64,000 nucleotides of DNA from JBFMCC01 sp037445635 (GCA_037445635.1 JBBIKC010000010.1:12942-76941), one strand, 5' to 3'; shown: positions 48,118 through 56,474, counted from the first letter of the stretch. Numbers and translations are program-made. Notes: generated from the letters alone by a model not told the origin.

Positions 48118-48262
48118 TCCACAATCGAATACGGCCAAAAGCGGCGAAGCCGGTGAAATTCCGGCGCTGTCCCGCAACTGTGAGTTCGAAAATCGATAAT
48201 CGAGTATTCGAATATCGTCCGAACAAGTCAGGTCGCCCGCCCTGGTCGGTTCAACCACTTCT
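48118..48262 (+). ncRNA. Cobalamin (adenosylcobalamin) riboswitch
   Basis: The core matches the B12-riboswitch consensus: AAGCCGGTGAAATTCCGGC followed by GCTGTCCCGCAACTGTGA, and the 3' B12 box AAGTCAGGTCGCCCGCC. The variable arm between them (about 48185-48230) is built from TATCGAATAC-type repeats. It precedes the substrate-binding lipoprotein gene of a B12-type ABC transporter and ends near a terminator-like hairpin, so ligand binding would reduce expression of the operon. Confidence 0.92.
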
Positions 48263-48270
48263 CGCGGAAA

Positions 48271-48340
48271 GGAGGTGGAGAACAAGTCCAGCCCGGATTG
48301 ACTCTCCCACCTCCCCAGCCCTGCGCTGGGGATTTTGATT
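48271..48340 (+). terminator. Expression platform and terminator of the cobalamin riboswitch
   Basis: GGAGGTGG (48271-48278) can pair with CCACCTCC (48307-48314). The next hairpin, CCCCAGC / GCTGGGG (48313-48331), is followed by ATTTTGATT. The two structures share two bases, as expected for competing antiterminator and terminator. Downstream, GCCGACTTCAGTCGGC (48348-48363) is a 16-bp perfect palindrome of repeat type. Confidence 0.6.
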
Positions 48341-48391
48341 CTGTACTGCCGACTTCAGTCGGCGCTGCGAAACCACAATAGGAGAAAACGA

Positions 48392-49657
48392 ATGCTACGC
48401 AAAACTCTGATGTTGACCCTGCTTCTCACCCTGCTCGCCGCGTGCGCGCCCGCCGTCCCTGCGACGGAAGCCGTCGAACCGCAGCCCCAGCCCGAGGTCC
48501 AGACCGAAGCGCCCGCGACTCAAGCGCCGGTGGCGGCGGCGCCCGAACACAATCTCAGCGATGGCTGTATCGCTGAAGGCGAATTCGATTCCTCGATTGA
48601 TTACTTCCCCGAAAAAGTCACGCTGACCCACACCGAAGGCTTCAGCGTCGAATACTTCAACAACTACAAAGTGGTGACAGTGAAGACACCCTACCCCGGC
48701 GCGGCAGAGTCTTTGCAATATGTGCTGGTGCAGTGCGGCACGCCGGCGCCTGAAGGCTTCCTTGATGAACAAATCATCGAAGTCCCCGTCCAAACGGTTG
48801 TGACCATGTCCACCAGTTACCTGCCGTTCCTCGATGAGCTCGGCTTGCTCGACCGCCTGGTGGGGCTGGATGATGCGACCTACGTCAGCAATGCGGCTGT
48901 TTTGAAAATGGCGGAAGAGGGCAAACTTGCCATGCTCGGTTACGGTTCCGGCGTGAACGTGGAAAAAGCGCTCGAACTCAACCCAGACCTGATCATTACC
49001 TATAGTTCCGGCGCGCCGGAATACGACGCGCATCCGGTTCTGATCGAAGCCGGCTTGAAGACCGTCGTCAACGCCGAATGGCTCGATACCTCCCCGCTGG
49101 GACGCGCCGAATGGGGCAAATTCATCGCTGTTTTCTTCAACAAGGAAGCCGATGCCGAAGCCCTCTTTGCCGCAAAGGTGCAGGCTTATGAAGACCTCAA
49201 GACGCTGGCGGCAGGCGTGGCGGAGAAGCCCACCGTCTTTACTGCCTCGGCGTATCAGGGAACCTGGGCGGTGCCGGGCGGGAATAGTTTTGCCGCTGCC
49301 TTCCTCAAAGATGCCGGCGCAAATTACCTGTGGGGGGACGATCCCTCCACCGGCAGCCTGCCGCTTGCCTTTGAAGCCGTGTTCGAAAAAGCCAAAGATG
49401 CCGATTACTGGCTGAACGTCGGGTTCTTTGCCTCGCTCGATGACCTGCTTGCTGCCGATGCGCGCTACGCCGACTTCGCCGCCTACCAGAACGGCAACGT
49501 CTGGAACAACGATGCCCGCGTCTCTCCCAACGGCGGCAACGACTACTACGAAAGCGCCGTCGCTCACCCCGAAATTGTGCTGGCTGACCTCATCAAAATC
49601 TTCCATCCCGACCTGCTGCCCGATCACGAACTGGTCTATTACCGGCAGTTGAAGTAA
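48392..49657 (+). CDS. ABC transporter substrate-binding lipoprotein (cobalamin-type, BtuF-like)
   Basis: A 421-aa lipoprotein: the lipobox LLAAC is at about residue 18, and a Pro/Ala/Gln-rich spacer follows. The periplasmic-binding fold of the TroA/FecB class includes STSYLPFLDELGLLDRLVGL and VEKALELNPDLIITY, and near the end NGGNDYYESAVAHPEIVLADL. It delivers a corrinoid to the permease encoded downstream. The preceding cobalamin riboswitch supports B12 over iron-siderophore as ligand. AGGAGAA precedes the ATG. Confidence 0.88.
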   Translation: MLRKTLMLTLLLTLLAACAPAVPATEAVEPQPQPEVQTEAPATQAPVAAAPEHNLSDGCIAEGEFDSSIDYFPEKVTLTHTEGFSVEYFNNYKVVTVKTPYPGAAESLQYVLVQCGTPAPEGFLDEQIIEVPVQTVVTMSTSYLPFLDELGLLDRLVGLDDATYVSNAAVLKMAEEGKLAMLGYGSGVNVEKALELNPDLIITYSSGAPEYDAHPVLIEAGLKTVVNAEWLDTSPLGRAEWGKFIAVFFNKEADAEALFAAKVQAYEDLKTLAAGVAEKPTVFTASAYQGTWAVPGGNSFAAAFLKDAGANYLWGDDPSTGSLPLAFEAVFEKAKDADYWLNVGFFASLDDLLAADARYADFAAYQNGNVWNNDARVSPNGGNDYYESAVAHPEIVLADLIKIFHPDLLPDHELVYYRQLK

Positions 49658-49667
49658 TATGTTTGGA

Positions 49668-49895
49668 AAGTAGAGAGTAGAAAGTAGAAAGTAGAAGGTT
49701 GAAGGTAGAAGGTTGAAGGTCGAGAGTCAAAGGTCAAAGGTCGAAGGTCGAAGGTTGAAAAAGTGGTCCTTGACTTTCGGCCTTCGCCCACCGCCTGCTC
49801 ACTGCTCACTGTTCACTGCTCACTGTTCACTGATAACTGCTCACTGCTCACTGTTCACTATTCACTGATAACTGCTCACTGCTCACTGATAACTA
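49668..49895. repeat. Two adjacent heptamer-like repeat arrays
   Basis: The first block (about 49668-49762) is made of AAAGTAG, AAGGTTG, AAAGGTC and AAGGTCG-type units. The second (about 49795-49895) is made of CTCACTG, TTCACTG and ATAACTG units. They fill the gap between the first two transporter genes. They encode no plausible peptide and could fold weakly. Confidence 0.85.
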
Positions 49896-49902
49896 ATCCC
49901 CC

Positions 49903-50967
49903 ATGCCCACCCCCTTCCCCAAACTCGGATTACGTCCCTGGCTTGTCGCCTTGTTGATTTTCATCCTTGCTCTGGCTTTCGTGCTCAGCCTCACGCTTGG
50001 ATCGGTTCGCATCCCGCCGGAACAGGTGCTGCGGATTCTGACCGGCGGCGAACCCGACAAAGCCTCCTGGGCGGATGTCATCTTCAAGTTTCGTCTGCCC
50101 AAAGCCATCACTGCCATGCTCGTCGGTGCGGCGCTTTCTGTGGCGGGATTGCAAATGCAAACCCTCTTCCGTAACCCCCTGGCAGACCCGTTCATTCTGG
50201 GCGTCAGTTCGGGCGCGAGTTTGGGGGTGGCGCTGGTGGTGCTTGGCGCGGGGGCGGGCGGAGCCTCCGCGTTTATCACCGGCTTGAACGTCTTTGGAGA
50301 TTTAAGCCTGGCGTTTGCCGCCAGTTTGGGGGCGGGAGCAGTGCTCGGCGCGGTGCTGATCGTTTCCCGCCGTGTGCAGAACACGATCACGCTGCTCATC
50401 CTCGGTTTGATGTTTGGCTATCTCACCAATGCTGTCGTCAGCCTGTTGATTTACTTCAGCCAGCCAGAGCGGGTGCAGGCATTCAGCCTGTGGGCGGCGG
50501 GCAGTTTCGGCGGCGTGACGTGGAATCAGATGCGCGTGTTTTTCCCCGTCATTGCGGCGGGCTTGCTCGTCAGTTATGTGATGATCAAACCGCTCAACGC
50601 CCTGCTGCTGGGCGATGACTACGCCCGCTCGCTGGGGCTGAACGTGCGCCGCGCCCGCTTCTGGATCATCCTGAGCGCCTCGCTGCTGGCGGGCGTTTCC
50701 ACCGCCTTTTGCGGACCGATCTGGTTCGTGGGCGTTGCCGTGCCGCATGTGGCGCGGTCCCTGCTCAACACCGCCGACCATCGAGCCCTGTTACCTGCCT
50801 CGTTGTTAATGGGCGCTTCCTTTGCCCTCGTTGCAGATGTCATCGCCCAATCGCCGGGCAGTCAATTCGTCCTGCCGCTCAACGTCGTCATGTCCCTCTT
50901 CGGCGTGCCGATTATCCTTTGGATCATCTTGCGCCAAAAACAACTTCGCCAATCCTTCGCATCCTAA
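49903..50967 (+). CDS. FecCD/BtuC-family ABC permease
   Basis: A 354-aa permease with about ten helices. Family motifs are ALSVAGLQMQTLFRNPLADP (the conserved G-x-x-x-Q...NPLA-P segment) and GFVGVAVPHVARSLL-like, here WFVGVAVPHVARSLL, near residue 278. It forms the membrane channel for a corrinoid together with the ATPase at 51047. The start is placed at 49903, right after the heptamer array; there is no good ribosome site, as often in this operon. Confidence 0.9.
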   Translation: MPTPFPKLGLRPWLVALLIFILALAFVLSLTLGSVRIPPEQVLRILTGGEPDKASWADVIFKFRLPKAITAMLVGAALSVAGLQMQTLFRNPLADPFILGVSSGASLGVALVVLGAGAGGASAFITGLNVFGDLSLAFAASLGAGAVLGAVLIVSRRVQNTITLLILGLMFGYLTNAVVSLLIYFSQPERVQAFSLWAAGSFGGVTWNQMRVFFPVIAAGLLVSYVMIKPLNALLLGDDYARSLGLNVRRARFWIILSASLLAGVSTAFCGPIWFVGVAVPHVARSLLNTADHRALLPASLLMGASFALVADVIAQSPGSQFVLPLNVVMSLFGVPIILWIILRQKQLRQSFAS

Positions 50968-50976
50968 TCTCCACTT

Positions 50977-51033
50977 TCCACTCACTGATCACTGATCACT
51001 GTTCACTGATCACTGTTCACTGATAACTGACAA
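50977..51033. repeat. CTGATCACTG / GTTCACTGATCACT repeat array
   Basis: Seven or eight degenerate units of seven to ten bases between the permease and ATPase genes. The unit is the same as in the second array at 49795-49895 and the short run at 4788-4814. Confidence 0.85.
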
Positions 51034-51046
51034 CTTCTCCCTCCCC

Positions 51047-52033
51047 ATGCTCACCTCCACCTCCCTCGCCATCGGCTACCGTCATCCTATCGCTTCCGGG
51101 CTGAACCTGCACCTGCGCCCCGCCGAAATGGTCTGCCTCATCGGACCGAACGGCGCCGGCAAATCCACCCTGCTGCGGACGCTGGCGGGCATGCAGCCGC
51201 CGCTGGAGGGGATGGTCAAACTGGGCGAAGCGAACCTGCACACCCTGCCTCCCCTCGAACTTGCCAAACAACTCGCCATCGTGCTGACCGGGCGCATCGA
51301 GGCGGGCAACCTCTCGGCGTATGCTTTGGTGACCCTCGGACGCCATCCCTACACCGACTGGCGCGGAACGTTGACCCCGCGCGACGAAGAAGCCGTGCAG
51401 CGCGCCATGCGGCTGACAGGCTGCGATGTGCTTGTCTCGCGCCCCATCCATGAATTGAGCGACGGCGAACGTCAGCGGGTGATGATTGCCCGCGCTCTGG
51501 CGCAGGAACCCCGAGTCCTCCTGCTCGACGAACCGACCGCCTTCCTCGACCTGCCCCGCCGCGTGGAACTCCTGCAATTGCTCAAACGCCTCTCCCGCGA
51601 GACCCGCTGCGCCATCCTGCTTTCCACCCATGACCTTGACCTCGCCCTGCGCATCGCCGACAAACTCTGGCTGCTTTCCTCGCACGGCGAAATGCACATC
51701 GGCATTCCCGAAGAACTTGCCCTCAACGGTTCGCTTGCCCGCATCTTCCACAGCGAAGGCATCGAGTTCGATCATGCCAGCGGCGCATTCAAAGTCCACC
51801 AGCCCGTTTGCGGACCGCTCAGCCTGCACGGAGAAAGAGACGGCGTTGCCACCGCCTGGACCTGGCGCGCCCTCGAACGCATCGGCTATGAAGTTCACAA
51901 CAACGGCGTGCGTCACCCCGTCCACGTGGATGTGCTGGACGCGGCTCATTGGCATCTCGTCACTCCCAAAGGGCAAAGCGATCATCACACCCTCGAATCC
52001 CTGCTCACCGCCCTCCAACCCTCCACCACCTGA
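51047..52033 (+). CDS. ABC ATPase of the cobalamin-type transporter
   Basis: A 328-aa ABC ATPase, with Walker A GPNGAGKST near residue 35, signature LSDGERQR near 140, Walker B VLLLDEPTAFLD near 160 and switch STHD near 193. It extends about 75 residues beyond a typical BtuD (GPLSLHGERDGVATAWTWRA...), an accessory domain of unknown role that may be regulatory. It energises the permease encoded upstream. The last codons run into a heptamer repeat array. Confidence 0.9.
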   Translation: MLTSTSLAIGYRHPIASGLNLHLRPAEMVCLIGPNGAGKSTLLRTLAGMQPPLEGMVKLGEANLHTLPPLELAKQLAIVLTGRIEAGNLSAYALVTLGRHPYTDWRGTLTPRDEEAVQRAMRLTGCDVLVSRPIHELSDGERQRVMIARALAQEPRVLLLDEPTAFLDLPRRVELLQLLKRLSRETRCAILLSTHDLDLALRIADKLWLLSSHGEMHIGIPEELALNGSLARIFHSEGIEFDHASGAFKVHQPVCGPLSLHGERDGVATAWTWRALERIGYEVHNNGVRHPVHVDVLDAAHWHLVTPKGQSDHHTLESLLTALQPSTT

Positions 52034-52086
52034 TACTTGACACTTGGAACTTGGAACTTGAAACTTGGAACCTGGAACCTGGAACT
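52031..52086. repeat. ACTTGGAACTTGGAAC heptamer array
   Basis: Seven or so copies of a unit near ACTTGGA/ACCTGGA in the gap between the ATPase gene and the next binding-protein gene. Confidence 0.85.
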
Positions 52087-52091
52087 CTCCC

Positions 52092-52904
52092 ATGAAACTC
52101 TACTGCGATCCCCTCCGCGATTACGTTCACCTCCCTCAAACACCGCGCCGCATCGTTTCCCTTGCCTCTGGTCTCACCGAAGCCCTCGTCCACATGGGAT
52201 ACAGCGACCTCATCGTCGGCGTCTCCGAATTCTGTCCGCGTTACACCCCGCAACTGCAAGCCCCCATCGTCGGCGACTACCTCAAAGTGGACGATGCCGC
52301 CCTGCTCCAGGTGCAGCCCGACCTCATCCTGCTCACCACAGGCATCCAGAGAAAACTTGCCTACAAACTTCACCAGCAAGGCTTGCCTGTGTATCTCTTG
52401 CCATTACCCAACAGCCTGCACGGTGTTTTGGAAAACGTCATGACTCTCGGCGCCTTGATAGATGACCTGCCTGCCGCCCGTTCCCTCGCCCACACCTGGA
52501 ACCGCCTCTTTCTGGACCTCGAAGCGGATTCGCCTTCCCCCAAGCCGCGAGTCTACGCCGAACTCTGGTTCGGAAAACACGTCCGCATGGCAGGCGGGCT
52601 GACCTTCGTCCACGACCTCATCCAGGCTGCCGGCGGCGAAAACATCTTCGGCGACCGGCGCACGGGCTATCTTGAACTGGATACAAAAGAAGTGGAACGA
52701 CTCCAGGCCGACATCTTCCTGTGCTTTTCCGAACCCGAATACCCCGTCCGGGCTGCAGACCTGCAGCGCGAGCGCGGCTGGAACTTCCCGTTCATCCAGG
52801 CGGATGTTTCCCCCGAGCACAACCTCATCCACGACGGACCTTCGATGATGCAAGCCGCTCAATGGCTGCATCGAAAATTGCGCAGCGGCAGAGTATCCGC
52901 GTGA
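52092..52904 (+). CDS. Cobalamin-binding-protein-like (BtuF fold) protein without signal peptide
   Basis: A 270-aa protein of the BtuF/TroA fold (RRIVSLASGLTEALVHMGY, QPDLILLTTGIQRKLAY, AAGGENIFG). It lacks a signal peptide or lipobox, so it should be cytoplasmic. Such soluble BtuF-like proteins are encoded next to B12 transport or salvage genes in many genomes, and their role is unclear, possibly corrinoid handling after import. It is the fourth gene of the riboswitch-controlled operon. There is no strong ribosome site in front of the ATG at 52092. Confidence 0.82.
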   Translation: MKLYCDPLRDYVHLPQTPRRIVSLASGLTEALVHMGYSDLIVGVSEFCPRYTPQLQAPIVGDYLKVDDAALLQVQPDLILLTTGIQRKLAYKLHQQGLPVYLLPLPNSLHGVLENVMTLGALIDDLPAARSLAHTWNRLFLDLEADSPSPKPRVYAELWFGKHVRMAGGLTFVHDLIQAAGGENIFGDRRTGYLELDTKEVERLQADIFLCFSEPEYPVRAADLQRERGWNFPFIQADVSPEHNLIHDGPSMMQAAQWLHRKLRSGRVSA

Positions 52905-53016
52905 CTTGAGTTTCTGCGTAATTGGCGTTCTCTAACGCCGCAAAGAATTCTGCTGTGCCTCACGCTGCAACATGGCATCCATACCGCAATGCTCCACGAC
53001 ATATAAAAATGAAAAT

Positions 53017-53146
53017 GCTTTGTTGCAATCATTCGTTTTTGCCGTCATTGCGAGATGCCGAAGGCATCGAAGCAATCCCCTCGCAGGCAGGGAGACTGCT
53101 TCGCTCCGCTCGCAGTGACAGACTCCGAAGGCGTTTGCAACAGAGC
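53017..53146. mobile_element. MITE-like element, copy 2 (inverted)
   Basis: Inverted relative of 18459-18611, 130 bp, with terminal repeats GCTTTGTTGCAATC and GTTTGCAACAGAGC. The CATTGCGAG / CTCGCAGTGAC arms form a long hairpin. It ends four bases before the start codon of the next gene, so it replaces that gene's ribosome site. The gap 52905-53016 before it holds no gene. Confidence 0.85.
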
Positions 53147-53149
53147 AAA

Positions 53150-53824
53150 ATGAAAACCAAACTCCTCCTCTCCTGGTCCTCCGGTAAAGACAGCGCCTGG
53201 ACATTGCACATCCTGCGCCGTCAGCCCGAGGTCGAAGTCGTCGGCTTGCTCACCACCTACAACGAAAGCAACAACCGTGTTGCCATGCACGGCGTCCGCA
53301 TGGAGTTGGTGGAACAACAGGCAGGAGCGGCGGGCATCCCGCTTTGGGCTGTGCCGCTGCCTTTCCCCTGCTCGAATGAAGCATACGAAGCGCGCATGAA
53401 CGCCGTCATTGAACGCGCCCGCGCGGAGGGCGTGACCCAAATTGCCTTTGGCGACCTGTTCATCGAAGACATCCGTGCCTACCGTGAGCGCATGATGGCA
53501 GGCACGGGGATTGAACCTATCTTTCCCATCTGGCTTACCCGGCAGGACACAAAAGCCCTGGCGCGGGAAATGCTGCAAAGCAAACTCCGCGCGGCGCTTA
53601 CAACGATTGACCCCTCACGGCTCGACCCTGCATTTGCCGGGCGGCTCTTTGACGAAGCCCTGCTTGCCGACCTCCCCGAAGACGTTGACCCCTGCGGTGA
53701 AAACGGCGAATTCCATACCTTCTGTTTCGACGCGCCTTGTTTCGCTTATTCGATCCCTGTTCGCACAGGCGAAACCGTCACGCGGGATGGCTTCATGTTT
53801 ACCGATATTCTCCCGTCTCCGTAG
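53150..53824 (+). CDS. PP-loop ATPase of the diphthine-ammonia ligase family
   Basis: A 224-aa adenine nucleotide alpha-hydrolase-type enzyme (ATP-binding family of archaeal MJ0570). The PP-loop is LSWSSGKDSAWTLH at the N-terminus. The later GVTQIAFGDLFIEDIRAYRE and PCGENGEFHTFCFDAP are the hallmark motifs. Eukaryotic and archaeal relatives amidate diphthine, but in bacteria there is no such substrate and the gene often stands near B12 genes, so a role in corrinoid amidation or salvage is an inference. The mobile element directly upstream leaves no ribosome site. Confidence 0.85.
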   Translation: MKTKLLLSWSSGKDSAWTLHILRRQPEVEVVGLLTTYNESNNRVAMHGVRMELVEQQAGAAGIPLWAVPLPFPCSNEAYEARMNAVIERARAEGVTQIAFGDLFIEDIRAYRERMMAGTGIEPIFPIWLTRQDTKALAREMLQSKLRAALTTIDPSRLDPAFAGRLFDEALLADLPEDVDPCGENGEFHTFCFDAPCFAYSIPVRTGETVTRDGFMFTDILPSP

Positions 53825-53909
53825 AACGAATCTATAGACTTGTTCTACAACACGCAAAAAAGGAATTTCAAATGGCATCCGCCGCCAAAAAAGAAACTGG
53901 CATGACAGA

Positions 53910-54671
53910 TCAGCGCGCAAAATAAATCGCCGCCACGATCACGCCAATCGTCACCACGGTCCACCTCAGCGTGGACGGTTTGATGCGGCCCGCCAGTCTC
54001 CCGCCGAGGGTCCCGCCGAGAAGCGAACCGGCCGCCATTACGATTGCCAGTGACCAGACTACCTGTCCCGAAAAGAGGAAGAAGACCGCCGCCGCCACGT
54101 TGACCGCTAAGCCGATGGTCTGTTTGAGCGCATTGAGGCGCGTGAGCGTATCCTCCAAGGTCAAGCCGAGAGCTGAGAGCACGATCACGCTCAAGCCCGC
54201 GCCGAAGTAGCCTCCATAGACCGAGGCCAGGCCGACGGGAAGCCAGGTCCACTTTTGCAGGTTTGCGCTGTGATGTCCGCCCATACGCCGCGTCAGCCAG
54301 GCGCGCACAGGGTCCTGAACCGCCAGCAGGCCCGAAGCGAGCAGAATCAAATAAGGTACCAGTTCCCTGAACAGTCTTTCCCCCGTTTGCAGTAACAGAA
54401 ATCCGCCAATGACCCCGCCAATCACGCCGGCCGGAAGAAGCATCCACAGCCTGCTTTTCTGTCCGCGCAGATCGTCCCATTGTGCCATGATCCCGCCGAA
54501 GTAACCGGGGCAGAGCGCAACGGTATTCGTCACGTTCGCGGCCACGGCGGGCACGCCCAGAAAGGTGAGCGTGGGAAAGGTGATGAGCGTCCCGCCGCCC
54601 GCCAGGGCATTGACCGCGCCCGCCGCCAGCGCGGCCAGCCCGGCCAGGAGGAGGTCGAGTGGGTTGAGCAC
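53910..54671 (-). CDS. TauE/SafE-family sulfite/sulfonate exporter-like permease
   Basis: A 253-aa membrane protein with about eight helices. The N-terminal GAVNALAGGGTLITFPTLTF and the mid-part YGGYFGAGLSVIVLSAL are the family repeats. Members export sulfoacetate, sulfite or related anions, and the substrate here is unknown. The start is GTG 54671 with AAGGA six bases upstream. It begins 12 bases after the recF stop and could be co-transcribed. Confidence 0.85.
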   Translation of the reverse strand: MLNPLDLLLAGLAALAAGAVNALAGGGTLITFPTLTFLGVPAVAANVTNTVALCPGYFGGIMAQWDDLRGQKSRLWMLLPAGVIGGVIGGFLLLQTGERLFRELVPYLILLASGLLAVQDPVRAWLTRRMGGHHSANLQKWTWLPVGLASVYGGYFGAGLSVIVLSALGLTLEDTLTRLNALKQTIGLAVNVAAAVFFLFSGQVVWSLAIVMAAGSLLGGTLGGRLAGRIKPSTLRWTVVTIGVIVAAIYFAR

Positions 54672-54682
54672 GAAATGTCCTT

Positions 54683-55921
54683 TTATTTCGTTTGCACGGT
54701 TCCCGCCTGCACGCGCCACACCTTCGCGTGGTCAATAAACTCCGCCGTGAACATCTTCAGGTCGGTGGCGGTGAGCAGGGACTGTTCCGCCTCGTCCAGG
54801 TAGGCCAGCAGGTCGGCGCGGCGCTGGAGGTCGAGCTCGGCCATCACTTCGTCGAGCAGGATCACCGGCCATTGCCCGGTGCGTTCCTTCATCCACGCCA
54901 CCTCGGCCAGTTTCAGCGAGAGCAGAGCGGTGCGGATCTGTCCGCGCGAGCCGTAATCGCCGAGGTCAATCTGGTTGGCGAGGAAGCGCAACTCGTCGCG
55001 GTGCGGGCCGATCGTCGTCACGCCGCGCGAAATCTCCTCGGCGCGGAGTCCGCGCAGACGGTCCAGGAAACCGCGCTCGATTTCCTTCAACTCGATTCCA
55101 GAGCGGTCCACGCGCGCGTCCAGTTTGAGGGCAATCTTCGGCGTCGGGTCGTAGGATGGCTCGTAGGCGAGGCGCAGGACTTCCGCCTCACGGGTCAATT
55201 GCAGGTGGATGCGCGCTGCCTGCTTTTCCAGTTCCTGGACGGCTGCGATGCGCCACTGGATGATCTGCGCGCCCAGGCGCGCCAGCGTTTCATCCCAGAC
55301 TTCGAGCTGGTCCGCGCTGCCGCCGCGTTCGTTCAACAGTTTGAGGAGCGCGTTGCGCTGTTCGAGGGCCTTGCCGTAATCGGACAGGACGCCCGTGTAG
55401 GCCGGAACGGCCTGCGCCAGCGCCAGGTTGATGTAGCGGCGGCGCTCGTCCGGCCCGCCTTCGATGACCTGCGACATTTGCGGGACAAAGACCACCGCGT
55501 TGAATTTGCCGACCGCCTCGCCGGCCTGTTTCTTCACGCCGTCGAGGAGAATCTCCCTGCGGAGCCTCTGTCCGTTGACTCCGCTCGGCTCGAGGATGAG
55601 CCGTACTTCGAGTTTGTGCGTGCGGCTGCCCCGCACGTACTCGCCCACGATGCGTCCCACTGCGGGCGTGTTGCGCGCTTCGAGAAAGTTGACCATTTGC
55701 CGGTCCGCGTTGGTCTGGAAGGAGGTCAGCGCGGCGAGGAAGTAGATCGCTTCGAGGAGGCTGGTCTTGCCTTGTGCGTTGTCGCCCACCAGCAAAACAG
55801 ACCGCCGTGGAACGTCCATGTCCAGGCGGGCAAAGTTGCGGAAGTTGGTGAGGGAGAGGCGCTTGAGGTACACGGGGTTGTTGGTAAGTGGTAATTGACT
55901 ACTGCGTATTGCGTGTTGCAT
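54683..55921 (-). CDS. recF: RecF, DNA repair ATPase
   Basis: An SMC-like ATPase that helps load RecA at gaps. Seen: LKRLSLTNFRNFARL at the N-terminus, Walker A GDNAQGKTSLLEAI, and C-terminal VILLDEVMAELDLQRR. The normal RecF start would be the GTG 55873 (VYLKRLSL). The ATG at 55921 adds 16 residues (QHAIRSSQLPLTNNP) that come from an ACGCAATACGCAGTAGTC-type repeat and are not conserved. No dnaA, dnaN or gyrB gene is adjacent, unlike the classical order. A GNAT gene lies upstream on the same strand. Confidence 0.9.
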   Translation of the reverse strand: MQHAIRSSQLPLTNNPVYLKRLSLTNFRNFARLDMDVPRRSVLLVGDNAQGKTSLLEAIYFLAALTSFQTNADRQMVNFLEARNTPAVGRIVGEYVRGSRTHKLEVRLILEPSGVNGQRLRREILLDGVKKQAGEAVGKFNAVVFVPQMSQVIEGGPDERRRYINLALAQAVPAYTGVLSDYGKALEQRNALLKLLNERGGSADQLEVWDETLARLGAQIIQWRIAAVQELEKQAARIHLQLTREAEVLRLAYEPSYDPTPKIALKLDARVDRSGIELKEIERGFLDRLRGLRAEEISRGVTTIGPHRDELRFLANQIDLGDYGSRGQIRTALLSLKLAEVAWMKERTGQWPVILLDEVMAELDLQRRADLLAYLDEAEQSLLTATDLKMFTAEFIDHAKVWRVQAGTVQTK

Positions 55922-55925
55922 AACT

Positions 55926-56007
55926 CTCCTCTCCCTGAATAGGGAGAGGAGCCGGGAGTGAGGGCGATTCCCTCTCCTATTTGGGAGAGGGTCGGGGGGT
56001 GAGGGGC
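55926..56007. repeat. CTCTCCC...GGGAGAG palindromic repeat pair
   Basis: Two G/C-rich hairpins: CTCTCCCTGAATAGGGAGAG and CCCTCTCCTATTTGGGAGAGGG, followed by GTCGGGGGGTGAGGGG. The second hairpin contains the stop codon and last ten codons (MPLTPRPSPK) of the GNAT gene, and the first lies before recF. Confidence 0.8.
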
Positions 56008-56474
56008 ATTTCCAACTCGATCTCATCGCGAAGCGGGATTCCGTCCTCGCCGATTAGCGGAATTTCGGGTTTTAATTTTCGCGTCCCTTCCATCGCGTTG
56101 ACGCGCAGCGCGCAGAGTTGAAAGCCGCGCTTCTGGTAGAAGCCCAGCGCGCGCAGGTTATCGTTTGTGGTGGTCACATGGACGCGGCGGCACTGGCTGG
56201 CTTTCGCCTCTTCGACGACTTTTTCGATGAGTGCCGTGCCGATGCCTTCGTTTTCGCGCAGGCTGTCAATGGAGACGATCTCGCAATCGGTATCGAGGAA
56301 CGTGTAAGTGACAAGACCGACCCAGTCGTTGCCGTCCAACGCGAGGAAACCGCTCACGTTTTCGGGTTGGAAGATCGTTCCGTGGGCGACGACGAACTCG
56401 GCATACCAGCGTTCCTTCCAGAACTGGCGCAGGCGCGGCAGGTCCGCGGCGGTGAGGCGATGGATGGATGCCAC
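55977..56474 (-). CDS. GNAT-family N-acetyltransferase
   Basis: A 165-aa GNAT enzyme that moves an acetyl group from acetyl-CoA to an amine. The acetyl-CoA motif is SIDSLRENEGIGTALIEKVV, and VTTTNDNLRALGFYQKRGF is the conserved second motif. It starts with GTG that overlaps the stop of the deformylase by one base (TAGTG), so translation is coupled. The C-terminus is encoded by a repeat (55926-56007). The substrate is unknown. Confidence 0.85.
   Translation of the reverse strand: MASIHRLTAADLPRLRQFWKERWYAEFVVAHGTIFQPENVSGFLALDGNDWVGLVTYTFLDTDCEIVSIDSLRENEGIGTALIEKVVEEAKASQCRRVHVTTTNDNLRALGFYQKRGFQLCALRVNAMEGTRKLKPEIPLIGEDGIPLRDEIELEMPLTPRPSPK

Noticed and set aside
49668..49895. CRISPR array suspected from dense repeats
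   Set aside because: Units are 7-10 bases, degenerate and tandem without spacers. No cas gene is in the window.
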